A stretch of DNA of 64,000 bases from Edaphochlamys debaryana (lineage: Eukaryota; Chlorophyta; Chlorophyceae; Chlamydomonadales): contig JAEHOE010000037.1 of assembly GCA_016858145.1 (NCBI GenBank), positions 310,001 through 374,000 of the forward strand. Direction: 5' to 3'. Numbering within the stretch: the stretch's first letter is position 1; the number at the start of each line of letters is the position of its first letter. Below are positions 47,101 to 57,900 of this stretch, one piece after another. A program made the position numbers and the translations under genes. The notes beneath the pieces were generated by a model. The model did not search any database, had not been told where the DNA came from, and saw only the letters and a list, made by a program, of their open reading frames with translations.

Positions 47101-48615
47101 GGTCACGGGATGAAGCCTGGTCTTATTTGTCTGGCCTTATCTGTCGTGCCGCTAGCCCCAGCTGTACGGTCGCAACCAGCGCATGTTGCAGTATGCGGGA
47201 GCTAGCGGCCACCTGGCGAATGACCCGGCGCCGAGCCGAGCTCCGCCACAAGACAGACCTCCCTTTCAACATGCAGCACAAGAGCACAATGCCTAGCTTC
47301 CTCACGAACCGAAAGAGTCGCCGGCCGCGATGACAACCCCCGTCTCGGCCCTCCGTCGCCTCCTCCTGACCCCTCCCTTCCACCCCACCCAGCACACACT
47401 CACAATTGGCTTGTCTAGTGGCATGCCTGCGCCCCTGTGCCCGTGGGCGCAGGGCCGTAGCTCAGGCTCGTCGCATGCCTTGCCCTTCCAGCCTGCCAAG
47501 GGACATGGGCGCCGCACGCATGCAGGGGAAGGGTGTCAGGCGAGCAGCCACAGCTATGGAGCCAGCGGCCGCTGTCCCATGACACCGAGCTGCGCACTCG
47601 CTGAGACTAAGTCGCGGGAGTGCCTCGCTACAGCCCAGCGACTGCCCACTGACTGGGCAGTCCGTAGCTCCGTACAGCCCGCTCACCCGCCGGGCACTGG
47701 CACACCCCGATATCGTAGTGGCAGTTGCCCACACCGTTGCAGGGACCCCACTTGGTGGAGGAGCAGTCCTTGGAGCCGCGGGGGGCGGGCTTCCAGGGCA
47801 CTCGATCCTGCCTGCGAGCGCCACACCTCGAATTCAGCCCGCCCCCGCGTTCCTGGCAGGTGAATGCCCTGTCTGAAAATCCCTGGCCTCACCTGAAGTA
47901 CTCCTCGCACCAGCTCCCCCGGGTCAGGGCGCATAGGCCGCACTTGCCGCCGCTGCGGTCGCACGCGGCGGGGTGGCCCGCGTGCCGGGTGCCCAGCGCT
48001 GCCGAGGTGATTGTGCGGGGGAGTAGGAGCGGGTTCGGGATCCATCACAAGAGCGAGAGCGAGAGCGGGAGTCTTGCCCTCCCTTGGCCCCGCCTCACCC
48101 TTGTTGGACTTGTGCAACTCGTCATGGTCGTACTGGCCTGCAAGATGCCGTACCAATACCGGTGAGAATTCATACGCAACCCCAGCAGCGCACTCCCATC
48201 TAATCTGTTTGAACGTTAGACCGCAGACCGTGGCTTACTTGCAGCAGCCTCGGTGGTGTTTGTCAAGGCAACGGGGAGCTTCTTCGGCCCCGGGTCCAGC
48301 AGGGCTGCCAGCTGTCGCCGCGCCTTGGGCAGGTTGCCGCGCATCGCTGTCAAGCCTGAACGGGCCTACAGGGAAACAGGGAGAAAATAATCGGTGGGTC
48401 GCTTGTGGCTGGCAGTGGCCAGGTATTGCTTCGGGGTGTGAGTGGGTGGGGGGGATGGAGGGGGGGGGCGGCGGGCAGAGGCCGGGAGGAGCAGGGGCGT
48501 GGGCGCCGGCGTACCCTGTCTCGCTGCTAAACGTGCACCGTCTTCAACATACCTCGATGGCCAAAGCCAGGAGCAGTAGGCAGCATATCGTTGCCGAATG
48601 CGCCATCGCGGGCAT
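41146..48615 (-). CDS. EXT-C: intact secretory EGF-like/exostosin (GT47) glycosyltransferase
   Basis: Close paralogue of the EXT-B remnant and more distant relative of EXT-A; predicted Golgi/ER glycosyltransferase. Exon 1 (48615-48553) gives the signal sequence MPAMAHSATICCLLLLALAI; an in-frame ATG three codons on (48606) is equally possible. Exon 2 lies at about 48366-48242. Then GQYDHDELHKSNK (48105-48145), a Cys-rich exon (47900-48009), CHYDIGVCQCPAG (about 47690-47790), WKGKACDEPELRPC, SHIGPDGMDLNPLEQGW, the Pro-rich CWCPPSTKHGRKPPPP exon (46200-46330), LVHPNWGNKNILLEDLMGPN, WCNVDDEKALNQTI, EGF repeats (CPNQCSGHGECDAGYC; CHQGWYGHECARK), an Ala/Pro linker, and the exostosin domain from RPFIYVYDMPPEF (about 44840-44880). 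The domain runs through EEADYFYVPVYFTCWTWP, HIWLTNHDEGACYMP, NYSRGIRQKLY, GDGYAMRFEDAVLHGCLPLI, and a terminal exon LHPYQPVGRFPVHVDALSTI with stop at 41146-41148. Roughly 28 exons, no in-frame stop seen in recognised exons; a few small exons near 46500-46900 remain uncertain. Confidence 0.87.
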
Positions 48616-49688
48616 GTGCCCGCCCTCACCACAGGCGCACGAGGAAGTCGATCGCTATCTCAGCTTAAGTCCAAAGGTATCCCTAACACTTCATGATCAG
48701 GATTGTTGTGCTTGCGGGCCGGGATGCGGGAATCGATGTTTGCCAAAACGCGCTTCAAGCACGCGCAGGAGCAGCGTGCTACCTGTGCTGTGAGCAATAG
48801 CAGCTTCAGCAGCGGGCCGAACGTTCACGCCTTGGTAGGTGTCTGCCACCTCGTGAACTCATGGCCGGCCCGCAGTAGGACGTTCCAACCTGGAGTGTGT
48901 AGGACAAGGTCTGATTGGGCGCGGACTCAGGGGGTGGGTCGACGCCAATCCGGAGAGGCGGGTCATGGGGCCGAGCTCGTCCGGTGTGGAAGTGCAAGTG
49001 ATCTGAGCCAACCGCCTGATGGAGCTTGCCGCCGCCACCGCCGCAAGCCCCCCCTCCCCCACAAACACAAGGACAGCAGCAGCGGCACAGGCGTCAAGAC
49101 TCAAGAGGCAGAAACTTTGCGCAGAGTCTGCAGGCACTCAGCCACATTTGCACATAACCCGATCCACAGCGCACAGCGCCCTCCGTCCCCCACAGCTACT
49201 GGGCCCAATTTGCAGGGCTCCTTATTCCGACCACCTCGCCACCCCGCCTCAGTCACTGCGCCCCTCATGTCTGCCTGTGCACACGATCCAGCTGGTCAAC
49301 TCCGATGGGTGCGACGATGCACCGCACGAGCATAGACGTCCACCCGAGCAACCGCCCATAATACACCGATCCTTGCCGCCGAGTTTGCCGCACCCAACAA
49401 CTACATGCAATTCAAGATCTTCCCCACCAGCGGTATCCCCCACCACCCCCACCAGCGGTACCCCGACCAGCCCCTTTCCGCGCGAGGCCGCGCCACGCGA
49501 AGTGCTGCCCCTACCCGTGGCCCTACCCGTCGAATCTTCTGCGCCCGTGCGCCCTCCCCTGCCCCTGCCCCGGCGCTCGTGCATTCCGCCCTCGCCCTGT
49601 CCCCACCCCGCCTCCTTTCTGCCCAACTCCCTACCACCCTACTGCCTGCCACCTTGGCCCCAGCGCCCAGCACCCAGCGACCGGCCCG
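48616..49688. other. Intergenic: EXT-C promoter and SET-gene 3' region
   Basis: About 1.1 kb between two minus-strand genes. No coding exon, repeat array or transposon end recognised. Confidence 0.55.
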
Positions 49689-52600
49689 CGTCAGTTGAGC
49701 GTGCCCTTGCAGTTGGGAGCCCCGCACATGCACGCCACCTTGGCGCTGCCCTCCTCCTCCTTGAAGCGGTAGTCGAAGGTCAGCTCCTGACCCGCTCGGA
49801 TGTCGGAGCGCGCGCAGAAGGCCAGACGGACTCTCCCGCCCGAGAACTCTAGCACCTGGTCCGAGGAAGTGGGGCAGGGATGGGGTGTGGGTGGGTGGGT
49901 GTGGGTGGGTGTGGGTGGAGGCAAGCACACAGCGACCGTGCGGCGGTGTGGATGGGGCAAGGGTGAGGTCGGGTGGCTGTAGCGGGGGGGGGGGGTAAAC
50001 GGCTGGGCGGGTAGGAGGGAGGTGCTGGTGCGGGTGCCGGTGCTGCTAGGCACCGCGCCAGCCGCACACTACGCACACCAGCCCGGGCCTGCGGGGCGTT
50101 GCCGACGTGTTTAGCCAGGGATGCTGCTGCGCCCGCTTGCACCAGCCCTTGACGCAGCCCGCTGTCTGTCTGCGCCCCCACGCCTCCTTTCAGACTCTCC
50201 ACCCAACGCGTCTAGCTGACGGCCCGCCCAGGCCTCCGCACAGCGGTTGTGACCCCACGTCCCGAGCGCAAGAGCGGCAGGCCGCACCTTGGTGTAGAGC
50301 GAGGGGGCGCACGAGTGGTTGGCGAATCGGCCGTAGTGGCCCAGGTGCGTCGAGTCGAGCACCACCTCCCCGTTGACGTGGAACAGGAAGCAGTCCTTGC
50401 CTGAGGGCAGGCGCGTGTGGGGTACCCAGGGGGAAGCGGTATGTGAGCATGTGTGTGGGCGGTGAGGGGAGCGGGTGTTGAGGCCCACAGAGCTGACCCG
50501 CCTCCACACGTTTCACGCACCGCTCTACGCGAGCAGAAGCCCCAGACCCGTACCGCCGCCCATCCCCCTTCCCCATTCCCCGCAACCCCCCACGCCCCGG
50601 CCTCACCCGCCTGCCGGTACCGACGCTCCCTCAGGTCCGCCAGAACGGGGCGCACCGCCTCGCCCCGGAACTCCGTCACCACGGCGTCCTGGGGGGGGAT
50701 GGGAGGGAGAGGGGGACAGGAAGGATGCGGATGAGGACACGGGTCGCCGCCTCGCCTGTGGTACATGGGCCCTGGCACTGCCTGTGACCTTGCCCACCAG
50801 TGGGCCCCTGCCGGTCGGCCCTGCCCCGCCCTTCCGCCGGGGCGGCCCTTGGCCCGCGCACCTGCGGAATGCTGACCCTCGCAAACACGCCCCAGCCGTG
50901 GATGCCGCTCTTGCCGAACGTGATGCGCGACCGCTCCGTCCGCAGCGCCGCTCCCAGGCGCTCCTCCCACCGCACCGCCTTCTTCTGCCGCTCCTCCCGC
51001 TTCACCAGCGCCGCCGCCGCCGCCGCGGCGGCGGCGGAAGAGGCCGCCGGCGGCGGCTTGGCCGGCGACGACACCATGGCACCCGACCCTTCCGCGCCCG
51101 GGCCACCAGGGTCCATGCCCAGGCCCAGGTCTCCTCCCGATGCGTCTGCACCCGCACCCGCGCCCGCGCCCGCGCCCCCAGCGCTTCCAGGCCCAGAGCT
51201 GCCCGCTGCGGCTGCCGCCGCCAGCAGCGAAGCCGTCGCGTCCGCCAGGGGTCCCCCGGCGGCGGCGTCGGCGCCCGTGGGCTCGTCCGCATCGTCGCTG
51301 TCGCTGTCGCTGAGATCCCCTGTGGGCACGATGCCCGTGCACCCCATGAGCGCCATCTGGGCGGGAGGCGACAGCGTGGAGCGGCCGGCGGGGCTGCCGC
51401 CAGAGGCGGCGGCGGCGGCCGTGGCGGCGGGAGGCGGCGGCAGCGGCAGCGGCGGCGCGTGGGGCGTGGAGAGGGAGGCCGCGACGGCCGCCGCTGCGGC
51501 TGCCGCCGCCGCGGCGGCGGCGGCGACCGCGTCTGCGGCGGCGTCGCCGGTCGCGATGGTGATGCCGGGGAGGGCAAGGGAGCTGCCGCCGCCGCCGCCG
51601 CCGTCGGCTGCTAGCTCCAGCTTTGGCTCTGCCCCCGCCGCTGGTGCCGCCGCTGCGGCGGGTGCTGCCGTTCCCGGGGCCGTCAGCCCGGGCGCCAATG
51701 GGTCTGGGGCCAGGCCTGGAGCTAGCCCCGGGGCCAGAAGCGGGTTGAACCCGGGTGGCCCGAGCCCCAGCAGTGCCCCGGGCCCCAGCCCGAATGCTGA
51801 TGGGTCCAACGTACCGCCGGTCTGCGAGAGATCTTCCGTCTTGGCCAGGCCCGACATCGCCAGCCCCGGCAGGCCTGCCAGCGCCTCCGCCAGGCTGCCA
51901 GCGCCCATCGGAGGCAGCTCCGCCAGCGGCAGCGGTAGCGGTAGCGGCAGCGGCAGGCCCTCCAGCGGCGCCGTCGACATCGGGCCCCAGAGGTCCGCTG
52001 GCGCCGCCCCCGCCGCCAGCGCGCGGAGCTGCTCGGACATGGCCGCCGCCGCCGCGGCGGCAGCGGCCTCGGCGGCGGCGGCGGCAGCCTCGGCGGCGGC
52101 GGCCTCCGCAGCGGCGGCGGCGGCGGTGACGGCGGCGGCTTCGGCAGCCTCCGCAGCGGCGGCGGCCTGCGCCTCCGCCAGGCGCACCGCCTCCCACTCC
52201 TCGGCCGTGAAGCAGCGGGTGGCAGGCATTGTCCAAAACCTGAGGCCGAAGGACAGCGCAAACGCACATTTCGAAACCAGGCGGAAGACACCAAAGCCTG
52301 CAGAAGAGCGCAGCTGCAGCCGCGGCACAACTCCAACTCAAGCCACGCCTTCGTCGCCGAATCCCGTCCTACACTTGCAGTAAAAAGATTGCACGCGCTG
52401 AGGGCACTAATCAGCGCCCCCCTTGAACGTGGGCCTGCATGGGCCCACGGCTCCGGGTTTTGCTGGACCTACCCGTGCCTGGACGGGCCCCGGACCATCT
52501 GCGGTACAGCGGGCACGTACGCCTGCTTGCCGCAGCGGGGCCGTCGCTCCACCGGCGCAGCCCGCCCGGTCCCGCCGCCACGCGCACTGGCGGCGGCGGC

Positions 52601-54965
52601 GGCAGCTGCGGCGGCGGCTGCCGCGGCGGCGGCGGCAGCCCCCCGCGCGGCGGAGTTGCGGGCCGCGGCGGCCGACTCGCGGCGCCCCTGCTTGCAAATG
52701 ACGCACATACACCCGGGCCGGTGCACCTGGGGTGGGGTGCGGAAGTTTCAAGTGTGTGAGACAGTGTGCAAGCCAGGTGCTGCTGTCGCCCAACGACGTC
52801 TGGTAAGATACTAGGATACTACGGATACTAGTACCGCGCCGCACAGTCGCACGGCCCAAGCCAACAGCCTCATCTATACCAGCAACAGTCGACAAACAAC
52901 CCCGCGGTCGAACCCCTCCCCGCCCTCCACCTCGATCTCACCCGCATCGCCGCCGCCCGGGCTGACGCGGACGCACTCCGCCCCGACGGCCCCGCGCCCT
53001 CGGCTGCCGCCGCCGCCGCGGCCGCCGCCGCCGCCCCGGCCGCCGCCGCCCTGCCCCGGCCGCCGGCGCCCTGGCGGCGGCGCAGCGCATCCAGGTTGGC
53101 CAGGGCCTGTGCCAGCTGCGTACGCGGCCTGCGGGTCAAGAGGTGTGCGAGGGAAGTGAGGGGGAGGCAGGGAGGCAGGGAGGCAGGGCGATGCTGACAA
53201 GACCTGCGGTTTACAGACACCCGCGTGCCCCCGCCCCGCACTTTGCCTGGCCCTGCACTCCATGTCTTCGCCCCATAAACCCAAAACTTTCAAACCCAAA
53301 ACCCCGCAAAACCCCAAAACCCACTTGGGCGCCGCGGGCTCCTCCAGGCCCAGGTCCACCAGGTGGTCCCCCAGGGTGGGGCCGGGGGCGCCGTTGGCCT
53401 TGAGCACCCGGAACGTGACCTGAGGGGGTGGGGTGGGGGTGTGTGAAGGGAAAGGGGGGCGAGCAGTGCAAGGCGTTGGAAGGGGGCAAGGGGGCAAGGG
53501 GGGCAAGGGGGGCAAGGGGGGCAAGGGGGGCAAGGGGGGCAAGGAGTGCTTTTCTGAGGTTAAGGGAGGCAGAAGGGGGCAAAGGGGTGATCTTCTGAGG
53601 GGCAAAGGGAAGGTCTGCCCTTCGGTTCTGAACATCACGTGCCAGCAGCTCCCCTCTCTCCTGAACGTCACGTGCCGACCGCACGAAACACACGCCCACT
53701 TTCCCCTCAGCCCCCCTCCTCCGCCGCACCTTCCACTTCTTGCTGGCGGCCTTGCCCGCGATGCGCTCAAACTCCGTGGGCGACAGCGTGCGTCCGTCGG
53801 CTGTGCGCACCAGCGACTGGGCCACCAGGAAGGTCCCCGCCAGGCCGTTGCATACGATGGGCACCTCGGCGGGGGCGTTGCGGCGGCGCTCCGCCGCCGC
53901 CTCCGCCGCCGCCGCCGCGGCGGCGCGCTCCTCACTCCGCCGGGCGCTGTGGGGAGGCGGGGTGGAGGGGTGGCAGGGGGTCGAGGGGGTTTGAGGGGGA
54001 TGGGCAAGGGAGGGCGTGGTGGTCGGGGTGAGGGCGGTCCGTGCGGGGAGGTCGACGCGTTGGAGTCTGAGCGGTGGCAGGGCGAGGAAGGGGCGTGCGA
54101 GCCCGCGGCGAGCTCCCTGCCCGTCCCGGTCCCCGCCCAATCGCCTCACCGCGCCGCTACCAGGGCCTCCGCGTGTGCCGCCGCCGCCTCCTCTCCGTAC
54201 CCCAGCCAGACCAGGCCCTGAAGATGCGACAGCACCGCCGACACTCGGGGCCCTGGGCCGGCCTCCCCGCCTTCCCCTTCGCCACGCCCCTCCCCGCCAT
54301 CTGCCCCGTCCGCCGCCCCATCCGCGTCAGCGCCCGTCGGATCCCGGTCCGAGCCGCCCGCATCCGGCAGCTCCAGCAGGTGAGATCCGCTGGATTCGTC
54401 GTACGACACGATGAGGCAGCTGACGTGGCGGCCGGGCCCGCCCGAGGGCTCGGCGCCGTCGGCTTCGGGGGAGCTGGTGGCGGCTGCGCCGGCGCCGGCG
54501 GAGGTCGGCAGGCGGCAGCGAATGCGCCAACCGACGGCGGCGGCGCCCGCTGCAGGTAGTGGCAGAGCGGAGCAGGGGCCAACAACAGGGAGGGGATCGT
54601 AGGCTCAGCGCAAGTGGACACTTAACCACAGGCAATGACGAATATCAGTCAGTAACGTCCCAACGAGGCCCCTAGTAAGCCCGTCAGGCCAGGGAGGTGC
54701 GCTCACCTTCGACGCCAGGACCCTCCACGCCTCCCGCCTCCGCCTCCACGTCCGCCTCCTCAGCTTCCCGAGGCGCCGGGTCCTCCTCCGCCTGCGCCTC
54801 CCCGCCAGCCTCCGCCCCCTCGCCGCCGCCGCCCTCGAGCGCCCCCGCCGCCGCCATCAGTGCCTCTAGGCCGACTGGCAGCGGCTGCAGCGGCGGCGCC
54901 GCCAGGAGCAGCGGCGGCTGCACAGGTACTGCCGGCGGCCGCGGCTGCGGCCGCGGGCGGTTGGT

Positions 54966-54996
<31 letters not shown>

Positions 54997-57900
54997 CACT
55001 CCTCTGGATCCACGTTGTATGGCAGCCACTGCACTCGGCCCTCGCGCTCCTCCTGCGCCAGATCGATCCACTCGCTCGCCTCGTCCAGGTGGTACCAGAT
55101 GTAGTGCCGTCCCGTGGCCTCGTCGTACCACTGTACGTCAGCGTCGTACCACTCGTAATCGTCCGTCCAGTAGATGCGCACGCACTGCCCAACGGCGGCG
55201 AGCGGCGAGTGGATTGCCGTACCCTTGGGAAGCGTCGCCGGCGGCGGGCCCTTTGGGGGCATGTTGAGGGCCTGGGTTCCGGGCCCAGCGGGCCCGCCGG
55301 AGCCCAGGGGCGGCGCGTCGGGCCCGTACGAGACGAAGTTGAAGAGTCGCGCACGCGTCCAGGGGTCGAGATGGAAGAGCCGCAGCCGCCGTACGGCACC
55401 TGGCGGTGCCGGCGTCTTGCTGGCGCCGGCTTCGCCTGCGTCGCCGCCGGCGGCGCCGTCACGGCCCGCGGCTTCGGCGTCAGCCTCCGCCGCCGCTGCG
55501 CATGCCGCCGCCGCCGCCGCCAGCCGTCCCTCGTCGTCCCCGCTGTCGGCGGCGGCGCCGTCGACGGAGGCGGCGGCAGGGGCTCCACCGGCAACGGCGC
55601 CGCCGGGAGTGGGAAGGTCTACATCCATACGCGCTGCGGCCCGCGCCTCCGCCGCCTCCGCCAGGTCCGCCTCCGCCGCCTCCAGCTTGGTAGCCGCCGC
55701 CGTCACCCCCAGCGCCTCGGCAGCGCCGTCGCCGTCGGCGGCGGCCGCCTCCTCTTTTACCACCAGCTCGCCTGGCCCCGCTGCCCCGCCAGCTGCTGCC
55801 GCCGCCGCCGCCGCCGGCGGGGCCTCGCCGCCGTGCGCCGCCAGCCACTCGGTGTAGGCCTCGTGCGCCGCCGCATTAGTCAGCAACCGGGCCAGTTGGT
55901 TGCGGTCCACCTTCTTGTCGGTTAGGAGGTCGCCCACCTGGCACGTGGCCGCGCCCGCCTCGTCCTCCACCCTGCACGTGGGCACGTGGGGGGACACGGC
56001 GAGGGGACACGGTGAGGGGCGCGGGGAAGGGCAGAGGGCGTCAGCGGGTGCGGCGCGGCACACGCGCACGTGCCGTCATCGGGAGCAGCCCAGCAGGAGG
56101 CGAGCTACCGGTCCCTACGCAGCCTTCTACAGAAAGTGCTTTGCAAGCAGAACAAGGTCTTGAACAAGGTTGTTTCGCTTCTTGTTGTCAACGTGTACGG
56201 CGGGCTACTGCCGACGCCGACATCGCAGCTACCGGCGCTGGTTAGGCACGTACCAGAGGCTGGCCTTCCACTTCTTAGCGTCGCCACGGCCGCAGATGCG
56301 CTCGAAGTTGGACACCGGCATCACCGTACCGCCGTACAGCACACGCTGTGTACGGAGGTACAGTACGGCACGGCGGCCGCAGCACACGACGGGCATCTCC
56401 TCGGGGATGCCATTAGGCATGGGGATGAGCTCCACAGGCGGCGGCGGGCCCGCCGACTGGGCCGCCGCTGCGGCGGCGGCGGCCGCCGCGGCCGCGGCAG
56501 CGGCGGCCGCACCCCTGCCGCCGCCGCGGCCAGCGCCGCCGCGCCCGCCGCTGCGGCCGCCGCCGCGGCCCCCGCGGCCCCGGCGCCTGCCGCCGCCGCC
56601 CCGCCCGGCGGGGGCGGCGACCGGGGGCAGGCTCAGCGGCTCCTCCGAGGAGGGCGGCGGCGGCGGCGGTGGCGGCGGCTCGGGCATCCAGAATCCTCGG
56701 ACGGTGGTAAAGCCGTTGCCTGCAGTCATAAGGGAGAAGGCAGCGTAAAGTTGTAGTCCCTAAGAGTCACGGCAGGACCTCCTCCTATCAAGAGGCAGCG
56801 CTGCAAGCCGCGGGTCGCCTGGGCCTCTGCCCCGGGACACGGCTGCGTCGCAGAAGGCGAAGTGCAGCCCAAGCCCAACGGTTCTCCCCCACCACCTAGG
56901 GCCCAGGCCCCCCCTCAAACTCAAACTCAGTGCCCCCCGGTAACCGCCGCCTCCACCCCAGGGCCCACCGGTGCCGTGTGACGCTCGCTCCAGCAGCAGC
57001 GCCTGAGCCCTGGCGCAGCCCTCGGCGGCCGACGGCACCTGCACGCCACGCACGACACGGCACACAGCACAGCATGCTAGGCGCTGCATGGCGCAGCACA
57101 GCCCTGCGCCGGGGCAACCCAGCGGCGCCTTCCGCCTTCCGCAGCTCTCTTCCGCGGCCCAGAATAAAGGTTAGCTTATCCCGTTGATTGGGCCCTGCTA
57201 CTAAGCTCTATCACCACCTCCGGCGCTCGCCGCTAGTGCTGCATCCCTGCTACCGGTACCGGGATCCAGGCTTCGCCATTTTGATATGAAACTGCGAGCC
57301 CCCGGGCCCACGCACCGGCACTGCGGGCAGCGGCGGGTAGGGCTGCGCGTTCCACAGCCCGTTGACGCAGCCGCTGTCGTCGTCGCTGGACTCGTCGTCG
57401 TCCCGCAGCCGCCGTACACCTGGACGAGCATCAGGGCCGTACGGCTTCACGTGAAGCGGTCCAGAACACGATTGTACGGCACTTGCACCCCGGGGGCCAC
57501 TCGCTGGGGTCGGGGCCGGGACCGAGTTGCACCCCGCGCGTTGCCTCACCCGACTGCTTGGGGTTGGGCCGGCAGTGCTTAGGGCAGTACGACAGCACCC
57601 GCAGGCCGCCGCCCCCCGGCTTGTCCGTGATCTCCATGTGGAGACCCGCCATGCGCCCGCACAGGGGGTGGAAGGCCTGGCGGGGCGGGGGGGGAGAGGG
57701 CGTGGCACATGGGGGGGTGCCGTCGGTGTGCGGTTGGGTGGGATGAGGGTCGAGGCAGCGACCGTCGGGATGAGGGCCGAGGGTAGAGACCGTGTCAACC
57801 CTACACCAGGGTTGGCACACGTGACCACTGGCATCACACCTCCACCTCCCGACCCGGCCCCTAGCTTGGAGTAGCCGCACGTATCGAGGATACGGGCTCA

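Noticed and set aside
50212..52341. 709-residue minus-strand frame, Arg/Gly-rich
   Set aside because: Out-of-frame shadow of the poly-Ala coding exon of the SET gene. The frame ending in ITFGKSGIHGWGVFA is the real one.
57250..57252. TAG read as the end of a separate PHD gene
   Set aside because: An exon-like segment EGCARAQALLLERASHGTG at about 56970-57035 joins in phase to the next exon, so a spliced continuation is preferred. Kept as an alternative in the SET entry.
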